Positions 25,153 through 37,543 of a stretch of DNA of 64,000 nucleotides are shown piece after piece. The stretch is from contig JAGTJL010000019.1 in the NCBI GenBank assembly GCA_020746875.1, positions 806,001 to 870,000 on the forward strand, written 5' to 3'. This DNA comes from Rhexocercosporidium sp. MPI-PUGE-AT-0058 (Eukaryota; Ascomycota; Leotiomycetes; Helotiales). The position numbers were made by a program, and so were the translations under genes. Each line of letters opens with the position of its first letter. Position 1 is the stretch's first letter. Below the pieces are notes generated by a model. That model was not told the DNA's origin, ran no database searches, and saw only the letters and a program-made list of their open reading frames with translations.

Positions 25153-25602
25153 GTTTGGAGAGTGAAGTGTACAATTAGTGGATACCCAAAAGCTGTACGA
25201 TTGTGGTTGTCTAGGGTTGTGAGGAATGTCAAGACAGCTGTGGCAGAAGCTGCCAACAGATAGATGTAAAGCAACTTGTACAATATCAGAACCCGGAATG
25301 AACTCTATGTTCACCTCAATAAGGAATCTCAACAATATGCCGAATCAATAAAAGCTGCCCTGGTAACATAGCATAACATCGTTCACATTCTGACACAAAG
25401 GAAATAGGCGGTAACCATTTCCAGATGGGTCCTTAGGCGAGACCAATGAGCGGAGACCCAACACCCCAATCCAATCGACGTCCCAGTCTCGAAGCAGAAA
25501 GACTCAAGCTTGTGTTCACCGATCATTTGCAGCTTGCTCTCCCCTCCAGCAGTTTTCTTCTCTAATCCAAACCAATATTCCGCCCCTCAATCAGCTATCG
25601 CC
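25153..25602. other. Intergenic region between uL29m and GDI
   Basis: No gene seen. It contains the uL29m 3' UTR and the C/T-rich GDI promoter and leader. Confidence 0.6.
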
Positions 25603-27413
25603 ATGGATGAGATTGCCCCCGAGTACGATGTCGTTGTTCTGGGAACAGGTAGGACTCGACCCCGCATATTGGAGGGGCAGACAGAGCAGAGCCACGATAT
25701 GAAGGCGGACAAGCTAACAAACAACATCCAGGTCTGACGGAATGTGTGCTCTCTGGGTATGCTACTATCCGGATCAAGGCATCTCGAGGCTTGTACTGAC
25801 AAGCTGTTTAGTGTCCTGAGTGTCAAAGGCAAGAAGGTTCTACACATTGACCGCAACGACCACTACGGAGGGTAAGTTTCCAACGCCCCCCAACTTTATA
25901 TCCCTACTGACAAAATGTAGTGAAGCCGCCTCAGTCAACATCGAGACTGTGAGTACGATCTATATCGAATCTGCGAACCCTTCCTGACATCTGCTAGCTC
26001 TTCAAGAAGTATGGAAACTATAACAAGGGCGAGGAGCCATGGAAGAAGTATGGCCGCGTCAATGACTGGAATATCGACCTCGTCCCCAAACTCCTCATGT
26101 CTAGTGGAGAGTTGACCAATATCCTCGTCTCGACCGATGTTACCAGATACCTTGAGTTCAGACAGGTGGCAGGAAGCTATGTGCAACAGTACTCTGGAGC
26201 CAAAGCTGCCGTTGCAAAGGTCCCCTCAGATGCGGGCGAGGCCCTTCGGTCTTCGTTGATGGGTCTATTCGAGAAGCGTCGGATGAAGAGCTTTATTGAG
26301 TGGATTGGTACATTTAAGGAGTCAGATTCTGCAAGTCACAAAGGTGAGAATAGTCTTTACATCTTCATGCTGGTGGATTTCGAGCTAACAGACGAAAGGT
26401 CTCAATATCAACACATGCACAATGAAGGATGTCTACGACAAGTTTGGCCTCGAGCCAGGAACTCGAGACTTCATCGGCCACGCCATGGCTCTCTACCAAA
26501 CCGATGCCTACCTCAACGAGGCGGGCCGCGCCCCAGAAGCCATCGAGCGTATCCGCCTCTACGGCAACTCCGTCTCCCGCTACGGAAAGTCCCCCTACAT
26601 CTACCCACTCTACGGTCTCGGCGAGCTGCCTCAGGGATTCGCTCGTCTGTCTGCCATCTATGGAGGAACATACATGCTCAACACCAACATTGACGAGGTT
26701 ATCTATGATGGAGACAAGGCTGTTGGTATCAAGGCTACGATGCAAGACCGTGGCGGGGAGGAGCCCATGAAGTTCGAGACCAAGGCGAAGAAGATCCTCG
26801 CTGACCCATCTTACTTCCCTGGTAAGGTCCAGGTTACCGGACATGTTCTCAAGGCTATCTGTATCTTGAACCATCCGCTTGCTGGAACGGATAACAGCGA
26901 CTCTTGCCAGCTGATCATTCCTCAATCGCAGGTCGGACGCAAGAACGGTATGTTGAAATGCCTGTAGTGGAAGTCCATGCTAATGAAAATAGACATCTAC
27001 ATCGCAGTTGTTTCGAGCGCCCACAACGTCTGCCCTAAGGGTTACTACATCGCCATCGTCTCCACCATCGCCGAGACGACCGCCAACCACCACCTCGAAC
27101 TCGCCCCCGGATTCGAGCGTCTTGGCAAGATCGAGGAGAAGTTCATGGTAAGTCTTTCATCCCCTCTCACTCCCCGACTATTTCCAAGAGGGTTGCCCGG
27201 CTGACATAAATCCAGGGTCCACCAATCCCACTCTACGAGCCCCTTGAGAGCGGTGTCAACGACAACATCTTCATCTCCAAGAGCTACGACGCTACCAGCC
27301 ACTTTGAGACCACAACAGACGACGTTAGGGATATCTACCGTCGGGCTGAGGGACATGACTTGGTCGTTGAGGGGCTGAGAGAGGGGACAAACTTGGTTGG
27401 TGAAGATAACTAG
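25603..27413 (+). CDS. GDI1: Rab GDP-dissociation inhibitor
   Basis: Extracts prenylated, GDP-bound Rab/Ypt GTPases from membranes and recycles them through the cytosol; essential for vesicle traffic. Eight exons: 25603-25648, 25732-25756, 25812-25871, 25921-25948, 25998-26343, 26399-26947, 26993-27147 and 27216-27413, giving 468 residues, the usual length. The N-terminus YDVVVLGTGLTECVLSG is the conserved dinucleotide-fold motif shared by GDI and REP, followed by VKGKKVLHIDRNDHYGG. Also visible are SGELTNILVSTDVTRYLEF and MALYQTDAYL, plus the Rab-binding platform residues around KYGRVNDWNIDLVPKLL. Exons 2 and 4 are only 25 and 28 nt, all introns are 45-83 bp, and every junction keeps phase. 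Very secure. Confidence 0.97.
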
Positions 27414-29533
27414 GTCTTGATAGATAGACTCGAGAAGTGGCAAGGGGATCCAAGCGGAGAAGAAGTACATAGATTGGGCTTTTTGTGAGGAATGGGAAGA
27501 TGGGAGGGAAGAAAGGAAGGCATTATACTCCGTAGCGTTGATTAAATAAAATGATGACAGCGATTTGGACCAGTCATTCTTTCTCTTCCCTTTGACTCTC
27601 CAGCGCGTAGTAGATAGATCGGTTTGCTTCTTGCTTATCACCTAGGCCATACTCTCATTTCCTAACCTTAACAAGGACTCTGAATGTACACTTCTTCCAC
27701 TTGTTTACATTCTACGACAAACAGTTATTATTCTTAAACAAGAAAACTTATCTTCTCTCATCAATCAACGCTATGAATTTCGTGTTCGACGGAGTAAATG
27801 CGGACTGAACGAAGAATTGGTGGGAAGAATTGGAGATAGCCGATACTTTCTTAGTATAAAGCAAGTAGTAGCCGGTATGCTGTATTTGAACGTGACAAAT
27901 AAGCTGAGTCACAAGATAGAGGTAGAAATAAAACGGCTTGCCGTTCATTGAGCGTGTGGTAACATGCTTTGATAGGGAAATCTCGGCTACCTTTGTACAA
28001 GTACCTAACACATTGATGCTGAAGGACTATGCATTATTCATAATTCCCTTCCTTCAGGTAGGTCGAGGTAGGCTCAGAACTGCAGTAGTCACTGTGAATC
28101 TGAGGCTGCCTTTTGAGTTGGAAGAAACATTCAAGCGGTAGGAAGGAAGAATCGCTTTTACTGATGAGTCGTGGTTGTGTTTGAATGTCTATGAAGCTAG
28201 TTGATCGATGCTCATCGAGGAAAGTGAATGCTTCGGGTGCACGTCACACGTAAATGAATACTGTACATTGATACTAGACATGGGAGTCGCTAGGAGGGGT
28301 AAGAAGAAGTTGTAAGTGAGTCGGCAATCACCTGGATAGGTTACTTCACTTCGGTTGTTTACTCTGTTAGGCGAGAAGCTTAGAAGCGAGCACCGAAAAG
28401 TGCAGATGCTCTTGATATTTGTGTCGTGTGAAAGCTCTTGCCATGGTTTTAACTAGCTGGAGATACACTGCATTTATCTTTTCGATCCATTGCTTCTGAT
28501 TTTCCATGAGAAAAACACTGTTGTTAGTGAAAGGGCCGTTCAAGTGTGACCTCCTTTCCTCTGAGACAAACACTTCTTTGCTGGTCTGCCAGACAGCCAT
28601 TCGACCACGCAAACACAACAACGGGGTGGATATTTTCATGCTCCTCCGTCTCATCACTATCTAAATCCGCAAAATAAAGCGCTTCCCGTTTAGAACTACA
28701 CCAGTCGCGAATTGGATCATGATGATATCAGGCCAATAGCAGGGTTATATCCATTATCACTTCGGCATTGACTCTAGAGATGCCGCACACGTAATGGTCA
28801 AGCAGAATGTTATTCCCAGTCTAGCACTATTTCTGACCCGCTTTTTCTTCTTGGTAAAAAATAGGTAGGACCACCGAAAAACGTTACGACGGGTAGAAAA
28901 CCTGTAGATGTATTATTGATGGGTCGTTTAATTCACCTACAGTCCTCTTCCATAATCTAAAGAGAGGAGGACGGAGGAAGATTCCGAGGGGAAAAAATCA
29001 CACATACAATAGTAGGTATTCGCTAGTAGCCGCCTACTTAACTACTACGATACTGCTTAAGTAGTTATATATAGCAAAGCGGACGAGGTGCTTAATTCTG
29101 CTTAGTTCAGCGATACCTCAGCACTAGATCAGAGACTAGCTGATTAAGTCCCCGGATTTTAGAACTGAGCTTAGATGCTTATCGCTTTCCCAACTATACA
29201 TACTGTAATTAAAAGCTCTCGAGCTACAAAACCGAGTTCCGCGTAAGCGCAGAGCCTCTTCCAAATACATTAATATCTCAAAGCAGCGTCGTATAGCGAA
29301 TTTCTCGCTCGCTACAATTGATTGGCCTAGAGATTGTAGAGATTGTAGGCAACAGGCTGACAAAGCTCAGCCCCAAAAGTAGGTTGTACTTTCGTTCCAG
29401 CCTCACGTTCCGCGTCAGTACCGACAAGGCTGGGATCAAAACCTTGCATATTTGCAGCTCTTTTTCTCCTCTTGCAGATTGATCCAGACTTCATATTCAA
29501 ATTCAGTAAAGCTTGTGTGAAAACTGCGTCTCT
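27414..29533. other. 2.1-kb intergenic region
   Basis: No supported gene. The part around 28960-29200 is AT-rich with repeated TAGTA/CTTAAGTAG-like words, suggesting decayed repeat sequence, but no boundaries can be drawn. Confidence 0.5.
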
Positions 29534-31437
29534 ATGGCAGAAATTGGGCTCCTCGCCAGCATTATTGGGATCGCGGGCGCAGGCGCAAAGCTATCCAAAG
29601 GCCTCTGGGATGTCGCAAAGGCGTTTGGAAGCGCGGGGAAAGATGTCAAGCTCGTGGCAACCGAGATCAATACTCTGTGTCGTGTGTTTACACAGCTCGG
29701 CAACACGTTGAAAGGGGAGTCAGCAGCTACCCAAAATGCCGAGCGCTTGGCTGGCGACGTCTTGGATATATGTGCTGATCTCATCGTGGAAAGTCAAGAG
29801 CTGCTGGACGTTCTCAAGCCACTTGCTGAGATGGCCGAGAATCATTTCGGCAAATCTTTGCTGAGATTACAGTGGCTGTTGAAAAAATCGAGATTTGCGG
29901 CTCATAAGCAGTCTTTGGGGATGCTGCAGGGCACATTGACGTTGCTGTTTTCTGGGATGACATACGCGGCTGCGATTGAAACGAAGGAATCTGATGTTAC
30001 TAGGTATTCATCCTAGGCTCCCTTGTAAGTTGGGATATACTGATAGGTATTCTTTAGATCTTTACTTCGAGCGGAGCTCGAAAACTCGAAAGAAAATGTC
30101 CAAGAGCACAGTCGCGCATATCTCGGCCTCGCTCGGATCCTTCGAAATGGTGATCTTCAAGTCGAGATACTCTCAGAGTATACTGGGCTCACTATAGATG
30201 CCGCTTCTCGAGTCTGGAGATCTGAAACAGGCGAAATGATTGAAGAACAAACTGCAGGAGATACGCCTGAGAAAGAGGAAGTTTCTACAATGTTGGACCA
30301 AGAGTCGGCCCATCCTCAGGATATGAGTGATACTGCGATGGCACCTGGAGCATCATCTTCGATTGACCAGGAGAACTCAAATAGTATGGCTCTGGCCTTG
30401 CGTTCTCGGTTGACAGATGCTGAGGAGGACGAACTTGACAACTATGAAATGCAGGAAGACTTGCAATTCAAGCCATCGGAGAGAGTACTTGACTTTTACA
30501 TCAAGTTGGACTTTATCCAGAGAGCGACTGTTCGTTTCGCTGAATATGCTCTGAATCCAGAGACGGAAAGGATTTGGGAGGCTCAGGCCACAGGTACGTG
30601 TTACCTTTATCTTTTCACTCTTAGCATAGCACCTACCATATCACCTCCGCACACTAGTTTTGACACTGCTCCTTTGTATCTCTGATGTTGTGTCCAGATG
30701 CCGATTTTAGGCAGTGGCCTTTCGGGGACAGAGCGTCATAAAGGGACCAAAAACATCGATTTCAAAACTCCAATTCCTGTTGTATTCTTACACAGGCATT
30801 TTCATGCTGTCTGCAATATTCTCTATAAAACCTTGGATCACCATAGCCGCTAACCCTAACTGCTGCTAGCCCGTGCCCCAGCCGTCGATACATTCATCAA
30901 CCCTCCGAGCCAAAATTCGACAGACGATTCATCATCCTCGCGATCCCGACGAGATCATCTTCAGACACCTCAGCCTGATGGTAGGAGTCAACGCTCGTCC
31001 GGGAACGATTTCCAAGTTTCTTCCTCAGCCATTCATCCAAGAGAAGAAGAAGTATTGAATTTCCGAGATTCGAGAGGATGGGAGTTCAAGTTTCCTTTTG
31101 ATGAGTGCAAGACGTATCAAGTAAGCCATTTTGACTATTTCCCGGTACGTAGGTGGGGGTAGCTGATCAACCTGTACTCCAGGGCTTGAAGCAACTTATC
31201 AAGGAGATCTATGCAAGCGATCAAAGATACAGCGGAGATTTTGAATTGTACGGCACTGTTTACGGCAAAGAAAATCAGCGTATCTCATTGGATCGCTATG
31301 AACGGCACGTAAAACCAGGACAGAAGCTCTCGATGAAATTTTCAGACGACACTCTGAACACAGAAATTCAAGAAGACTACAAAACACGGCTCCTTGCCGG
31401 TGGGAAGAAGTCCAGAAATATATTCCGAAGGCGTTAG
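29534..31437 (+). CDS. STAND N-terminal domain protein with C-terminal ubiquitin-like domain
   Basis: Exons 29534-30003, 30058-30593, 30870-31120 and 31183-31437 give 503 residues. The N-terminal 155 residues (MAEIGLLASIIGIAGAGAKL, then GLWDVAKAFGSAGKDVKLVA) match the fungal N-terminal domain of STAND/NLR-like proteins (PigL_N type), an all-helical module. Residues 160-395 are a charged helix followed by a Ser/Asp/Gln-rich linker. Residues about 398-470 (LNFRDSRGWEFKFPFDECKT, LKQLIKEIYASDQRY and a VKPGQKLSMKF strand) match the fungal ubiquitin-like domain seen in related proteins. No Walker motif, NACHT or NB-ARC core is present, so this is a STAND-like adaptor rather than a full NLR. The 276-bp third intron is long, and an alternative acceptor near 30698 leads to a stop; that junction is the weakest part of the model. 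Confidence 0.78.
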
Positions 31438-32777
31438 CTGACAAAATGGTGGATTGTTTTTGGGGCGGCCTTTGAATCTTGCCTCAGTAGTCAGTTGATA
31501 TAGTAGCATTGAGATTTCTACCTCAAACCCAACATTGTTCACCCAACCCACTCCCGTGCACCAAACGTAAATTCACCCTCCGACAAGCCCAAAACAGTAC
31601 TTACACGCATTGAGGCTTCATCTCCGCGTTCCAGTTTGGGTACTAAAACAATATTCAAAACCACCATTCCCATAACAATAGATCTAAGACAGCACAATAA
31701 TGCATACTCCCCTGCCGCGCTCCAAACATAAGACAGCGCTGTTATTCACTAGATAAACGGATTCATGAGCAAAATCACGCTTGCGAGTCCGATGTATACG
31801 TTGGTCGTACAGCACAGCTGCATCATGGCTGACATGTAGATAAATGCAGATTGCCATTCCTGGTCTTGGGTTTACAAGTGTTGATTGATACTTAGTAGAC
31901 CTAGCGGGGGCTTAGAGTATGGGGGTGTCCTGTATCGGTACCGATTTGACTCGGCGTCATGATGAATCGGAGGTCTCGTTGAAGAGGAGGATAGTCAGCG
32001 ATATAGCGAGGCTCAAGAGCTAAGACATGTGCCATGCTGTCCCAACTTCTGAATCATGTGGGTCCAACCGCTGCGATCGACTCAAAGGACTGGACCTCGA
32101 TTGAGTAGACATTTCTGTACAGAAGATATCTAGATCATGTTAAGTAGTCTAAGAACGTGAGTATCTGAAAGATTAGATTTTCAGATCTTAGGAAGCAGAA
32201 AGTGGGAGGACAAGTTGCCAGATTCTGTTGGTGTAGAGTAACGGCACAGAGAAGCAGTTCTTGGATTGGTTACTAGGTGCCTTGTGCCTTAGATCTAAGA
32301 TGCAGGCGACGAGGTCATGTGGCATATAACTCTGATCTAACCTCAGACACGAATGCACCAAAAGCTATAGATAGCCCAATTCTTACCAGTTTATGATCGT
32401 ATGAATAAGATACTTCAATAGTTAAATGCATATTATACTAAACCGTAACGCAGATCCAGGAGCCCATGGAGCTGTAAAAGCTGCTAACAAAACAACGAGT
32501 GGCCGGCAAACGGACCCGAGAATTTCGCGTCAGGCATGTACCATAGATCAACAACGTCTATAGTTAATTGCCCGAAGCTAAGTTACGAGAATTAGAAGAT
32601 AATTTAGGAGCATTCTACTAGAATAGAGATTGGAAAATGCTTGGACTCAACCACTATGGCGTTCGACTCTTCCCCGTTCATACTGCCATTAAAACGCTAT
32701 GTTGTATACTTCAGTTTCTACATCAATTCATCAATGTCCCATGGTTGCTTATAGCGCTTGCAGGTAACAAGAACTAT
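31438..32777. other. Intergenic region between convergent genes
   Basis: No gene seen; somewhat AT-rich with several TAAGATCTTAG-like words near 32160-32300. It lies between the 3' ends of the STAND-N/Ubl gene and the GIY-YIG gene. Confidence 0.5.
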
Positions 32778-35062
32778 TCAAGTGCTCTCCCCTCTGATCC
32801 ATCTGTTGTATCGATGACTTCGTTCCATATGATACGTCGCGGCATTTACCATATTATCTCCCTGACGAATCCTTTTTAGGAGATCGACTTCAACGTCGTT
32901 TGGCTTGGGCAACAATTTCAACCTTTCTGCCCATTCCTTTTTGATTGAGCCATTAGAATTATAAGCGCGACGAGTGAAATCGCACCACAGCAAGACTGAA
33001 TGAATCGCCACATCTTCAGAGACATCGAACCATTCTCCGTGTTCCGATTGGACTGCGCCGTTGTCCAATTCATGGTCATGGCGACCCTCACAGCTCAGCT
33101 TGGCTCGGAAAAGCTGCAGCTCCAAGTGAACAAGCTTCGTAACTCGCTCGGGAAACTTAGAAAACTTGGATGTCACTGTGACTTGTTCAAAATCTTGGAG
33201 CTGGCATCCGGCTTCAATCTGTTGTTTGCGAAGATTTATATCTGTAGCTTTCCCAACTTTGCATAGCTTTCGAGAGGGCGACCAGAAGATGTGCACGGAG
33301 CCTCCTTTCCTAGGGAGCGCATTCATCTCTATGATTAAGTTACGGTCGATGAAATCTTGAGCTTGCAGTCTTCCATCTTGCTGGCTGGGTTTTTGCAACA
33401 AGAGAAGAAGGGGTGATGCCTCCGGAAAGAAATCTTGATCTTCGTCCCCGTTTTCCAATGATATCGCTTCTATGTCATGTTTTTCAGATGTCGAAGTGGC
33501 AGTAGTTTCCGTATGAGGAATCTTGTCCACGGGTCGCACATTAATGGGACCCGACTCGGGCACCGACTGAGGCTGGCATTCGCTTGCTGAAGGATCTTGA
33601 GGGTCTTAGCAATATGTGATGTAATTGTAAACCCGAAACTCACCAGGCGAAGATACACCCTTAAGAAAGTCCTTGTCACTTGGAATGGCCACAGGTCTGA
33701 AGGTGGATGAGCAATTGCCAGATGCAATTTCAAACATTCGTGTTTGGGATTCCCATGGTGACTTGAACTGAGGCGTTTGAGAGCTTTCTCCAGCACGTTC
33801 AGTGCTTCCGAAGTCGTTCTCATCCCTCGAACGTGAAGATCCATGAGAAGTCGATCTTGGTCTATAGAATGATGTTGTTCGATGAGTGCCATCAGCCCTC
33901 TTCTTGTCTGGGAAAAATTGAACGAACATCCAGAAATCGGCGTCAAACTTCGACATGGCTTCTTCCTTTGGCAATCGCTGCTTTGAAAAGATAGACCACT
34001 TCTCAGAGTAAATTCGTGGTAGCTCTCCACTTGAATGCCCACCACAGAGGACCAATCCAACTATGAGTTCTATATCAAGCGCTGATCCAGCTGTAGTGTA
34101 AGAGCTGAGAAGATCTCGAGCCCTGACATGTTGCTCTTTATGTATGGATGTCGGGCATCGCCAACCGTCTGAAGTCATGGCGATACATTTCAGATTTTCC
34201 TGGAACATGATCTCGAGGGTGGCTACTCCTAATTCAATCGAGGCGTAAGACTCCATGCCTACCAGGACTGAAATTTCTGGTAGATTTTGGGCAGTGCAAT
34301 CAGGCTCGAATTCGGGCAAACTTGTAGGTTCGTGATCTCCGTTTACTTGCACTTGAGCCACTCCAGTCAGGATTTCCAAATAGTTCTGGTCTATTGCCAA
34401 GTTAGCTCGATGGAAGTCTAAGACCAAGTTCCCGAAAACCATCCCAACATCAGCTTGACTGTTTTCAATCTATCAAATGACTTGCCTCTGTTGGAACTAG
34501 TCGGAGCAGAGACTGGTCTTCCTTGACTTTCTGGTGTAGATCCGGAGGAAGTAGCAATATTGAGACAACAACTTTCGTTACTGTCAACCGCAATGGCTGA
34601 TTGGAAATCGACAACTGTATTCTCGAATTGAGGGTTCTCGAATTGAGGATGATCTTGCTTAGAACCATGAACTGACAACCAATCGAGAAACAACGCATTG
34701 TAATAGACGGTCTTGCCCCAGTGCGTGGAACAGAGCATCAGTGGCATTAGTTTGACAGGTGTCTGGACGCCGGTCAAGTCCATTTGATCCAGACTGGCCA
34801 GGAAATTCGATTCGAGTAAAGAAATCTCTTTGCGGCATCTTCCAAAAGAATTGAAAGCAGCGCATGTTACGAAGCCAGTCTGCGAGGATTTCAGGGCTTC
34901 GAGCGCCTCATTGAAAGTTATGACCTGCTGTCTCGATCGCAACGTATGACCAGTATGTGGGACTTTGAGCGCAGCTTTGACGCTACTTTTGAAATTCGAG
35001 AATGCTGACATTGGAGCTGAGGGTATATAGCGGGCAAACTTGAGCAATGAAATGATAGACAA
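32778..35062 (-). CDS. GIY-YIG (T5orf172-type) domain protein
   Basis: Minus-strand exons are about 35062-34486, 34390-33644 and 33586-32778, giving about 710 residues. At about residues 536-646 lies a T5orf172/MUG113-type GIY-YIG domain: GGSVHIFW, KVGKATDINLRKQQIEAGC, then FPERVTKLVHLELQ and HGEWFDVSEDVAIHSVLLW. Family members are DNA-binding or nuclease-like; catalysis is not proven, and the first Tyr of GIY is His here. Upstream are two related Cys blocks, VTCAAFNSFGRCRKEI (about residue 65) and LKCIAMTSDGWRCPTSI (middle), which often accompany this domain. Intron 1 has a GC donor (GCAAGT) and intron 2 has two in-phase acceptors (33605 or 33587), so those edges are approximate. A second start codon lies 51 bases downstream of the first. 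The gene is divergent from the HET gene, 391 bp away. Confidence 0.8.
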
Positions 35063-35453
35063 GGTTGGGTTGTATGATTGTATCGAGTTGAGGATTGGGA
35101 CAGACCATCAACACAAAACAAAAGAGCAGGTCGAATGGCGCACAAGGCGAAAGATGAGAGGAACTGGGAGATACCACCATGGCACTGATGTGCATGGTGC
35201 AGGTCTGTTTAGGATATATGCAGGAGCAACCCCTTGCCCATGCTGAATGTTGGTGTTTTATGATTTTGTCCAATCCAAAGAGGGTAGTAAGCGCTGGAAG
35301 CTCTTCCGCGGATTTTTTACCACCCATACAAACACTCAGAAATTCAGAATTCCCTCCAATGTTGCTGTGAGTCTGTGAGTCTGTGACAGTGGCTTTGAAT
35401 TTCAATCTCAGTCAATTGGAGCCAGTCCAGCCGGCCGTGGCCAGGTTCTCTCG
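35063..35453. promoter_or_regulatory. Shared intergenic promoter of divergent GIY-YIG and HET genes
   Basis: Only 391 bases separate the two divergent start codons, far less than the typical 1-3 kb gaps elsewhere in this window, so both promoters must overlap here. No specific factor site was recognised. Confidence 0.45.
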
Positions 35454-37543
35454 ATGCCGTTATCCAACTCCCCCAACCCAGCCTCGCCATCAGAAGCGAC
35501 ATCCGACTCGACCCAGGGGCCCTTCACTGCATTGACGGTCGCCCGGCCGATCCGACGAACACTGCTCCCAGAAGCTTGTATGGCTTCTTACCAAAATGCA
35601 ACTGCTTGTGACTCTTGCAGAAAAATCACAATCCAGGCCTTGATATCCGCTGACGGCCATCGGCTTCATACTGTTGGTGCGGCAAAGGCTAGAGCAGTTG
35701 AACATTGCTCGTTGTGCGAATTGATCGTAGATCAAATCGACACAAGTGTACAAGTCCTCGATCACGAAATGATTGTGATGAGAGTAGCAAATACAAATGG
35801 TACGCCATATTGCCAAGATGAATTGATAATTGAAAGTGAAGGCGAAACGCGGTTCGAGGGACTTTTCGGCACGTTGGGTATATATACAGACGAAGGTATT
35901 GCCATCCAGAATTCCATACCCTGAACAGTATAAAGTGTTGCCCCGGTCTGACGCGTTGTAGAGGACCCTGCCGGCGACTTTATTCCAGGTCGGCGTATGG
36001 CTGAATGTCCACATCCTGCAGCTAGCATTCTACTGGCTAGAACCTGGATAGACTTATCGAGAGATTCCATGGAGGAATGCTTTGACCTGCCGAAAGCTCT
36101 ACCAAGACGTCTGATAGACGTCGGGCACAACGAATCACTCACTGTTCACCTCAGAGACTTCTCAGAAGCTCCTAGGTGTGATGGTATTCAGCTGGGACGC
36201 TACGTCTGTCTCAGTCATCGATGGGACGCCACAAGCGAAGAGTGTATAACAACCATGGACAATCTGGATGCCAGAAAAAAGGCATAGAGCTCTGCAGTCT
36301 TCCGGCGACATTTCAAGATGCTATCAAAATAACGAGGGCTGTTGGCCGAAAGTACATATGGATTGATACTTTGTGCATCATACAACGCTCAGAGCAAGAT
36401 TGGATAGAGGAGTCTGCAAAAATGGGCTCTTATTACAGCTCAAGCTGGCTTACCATTGGAGCTGGTGTTGAAAGTGCACAAGGACTGTTTGAAGAGAGAC
36501 GACTCGATATTATTCAGTACGCCAAAGTAGATTTACACGAGCCTGAGAATTCTAGACTGTATTTCACCAATAGACCCGTCAATCGTATTATAGGCGACGA
36601 CCAGAATTCGATCCTCAGAAAAAGGGCGTGGACATTCCAGGAAGAAATTCTCTCCCCTCGGTACCTTGGGTTTCAATCGAACCAGATGTATTATCGTTGC
36701 GGCGAGTATATCTATTTTGAGAGTGGGTGTAAGGAGTGGTTATTCCCCCCAGAAGGCAGTGAACGATACGAAGGTGAAGCTCCGCTGTTCCAGGACCTTA
36801 TTCTCGAGGGAGATTGGCTTTCTGATATCATTGTGGACTATTCGAGTCGGGAATTGAGCCATGGAAGTGATAAATTGCCAGCCATATCTGGCATTGCCCA
36901 TGAGCGATACCGCCTTCGAGGTGGTCACTACGTCGCCGGACTTTGGGAAGAGGACTTACCACAAGCTCTATGTTGGACGAAAGAATATGCCACATCTCCA
37001 TGCCTCAAACCTGTTGACTACCGAGCTCCATCATGGTCATGGGCAGCCATTGATGGAAAAGTTGCACCAGTAAGAATAATTTCCTCTGTAATTGAAGCAG
37101 ACATAGTCTATGTGTCAACGAAACCAAAAGGAGCCGATTCAATGGGAGCAGTATCAGGAGGGGTACTGGTGGTTTGTGGGGTTTTGAGGCCTGGGTTGCT
37201 ACACACGAAGCAAAAATGGATTGAGGGGAGGTCGATTACCAAGTACGACTTTAAGCTTTTATGCTCGAACGAATATGCGGCCGACGACACTATCTACACC
37301 TTTGTCCCGGATACGTCAGATTATTCGGATATCCACACAACGCTCTGGTTCTTCAATATCACTTCGCAACTTGGGCTTGCATTAATTCCAGTCTCGTCAT
37401 CTCATCCTCAACATTCGAAAACCACTTTCGAACGAGTTGGTCTGATTCAGATCAGTATGCAGATCAATGATGATCTTATCATTGCAGGTTCAGCAGCAAA
37501 TCTTTCAAAAGAGAAGTTTAGAACGACAATAACTATTGTCTGA
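35454..37543 (+). CDS. HET-domain (heterokaryon incompatibility) protein with a 1-nt frameshift
   Basis: HET proteins trigger cell death after fusion of unlike fungal strains. Exon 1 is 35454-35895, the intron is 35896-35961 (GTATTG...TGTAG), and exon 2 runs to 37543. Residues before the domain hold Cys pairs (ACDSCRK, HCSLCELI) typical of HET proteins. The HET core begins at YVCLSHRWD and should continue through NLDARKKGIELCSLPATFQDAI, VGRKYIWIDTLCIIQ and RAWTFQEEILSPRYL. The frame carrying the first motif ends in a stop at the A6 run 36275-36280, and the rest is one base out of frame. Adding one base would give about 670 residues. The shift lies between contiguous conserved HET motifs, so splicing cannot explain it. 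It is either a null allele or a homopolymer error. An alternative start is at 35577. Confidence 0.88.
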
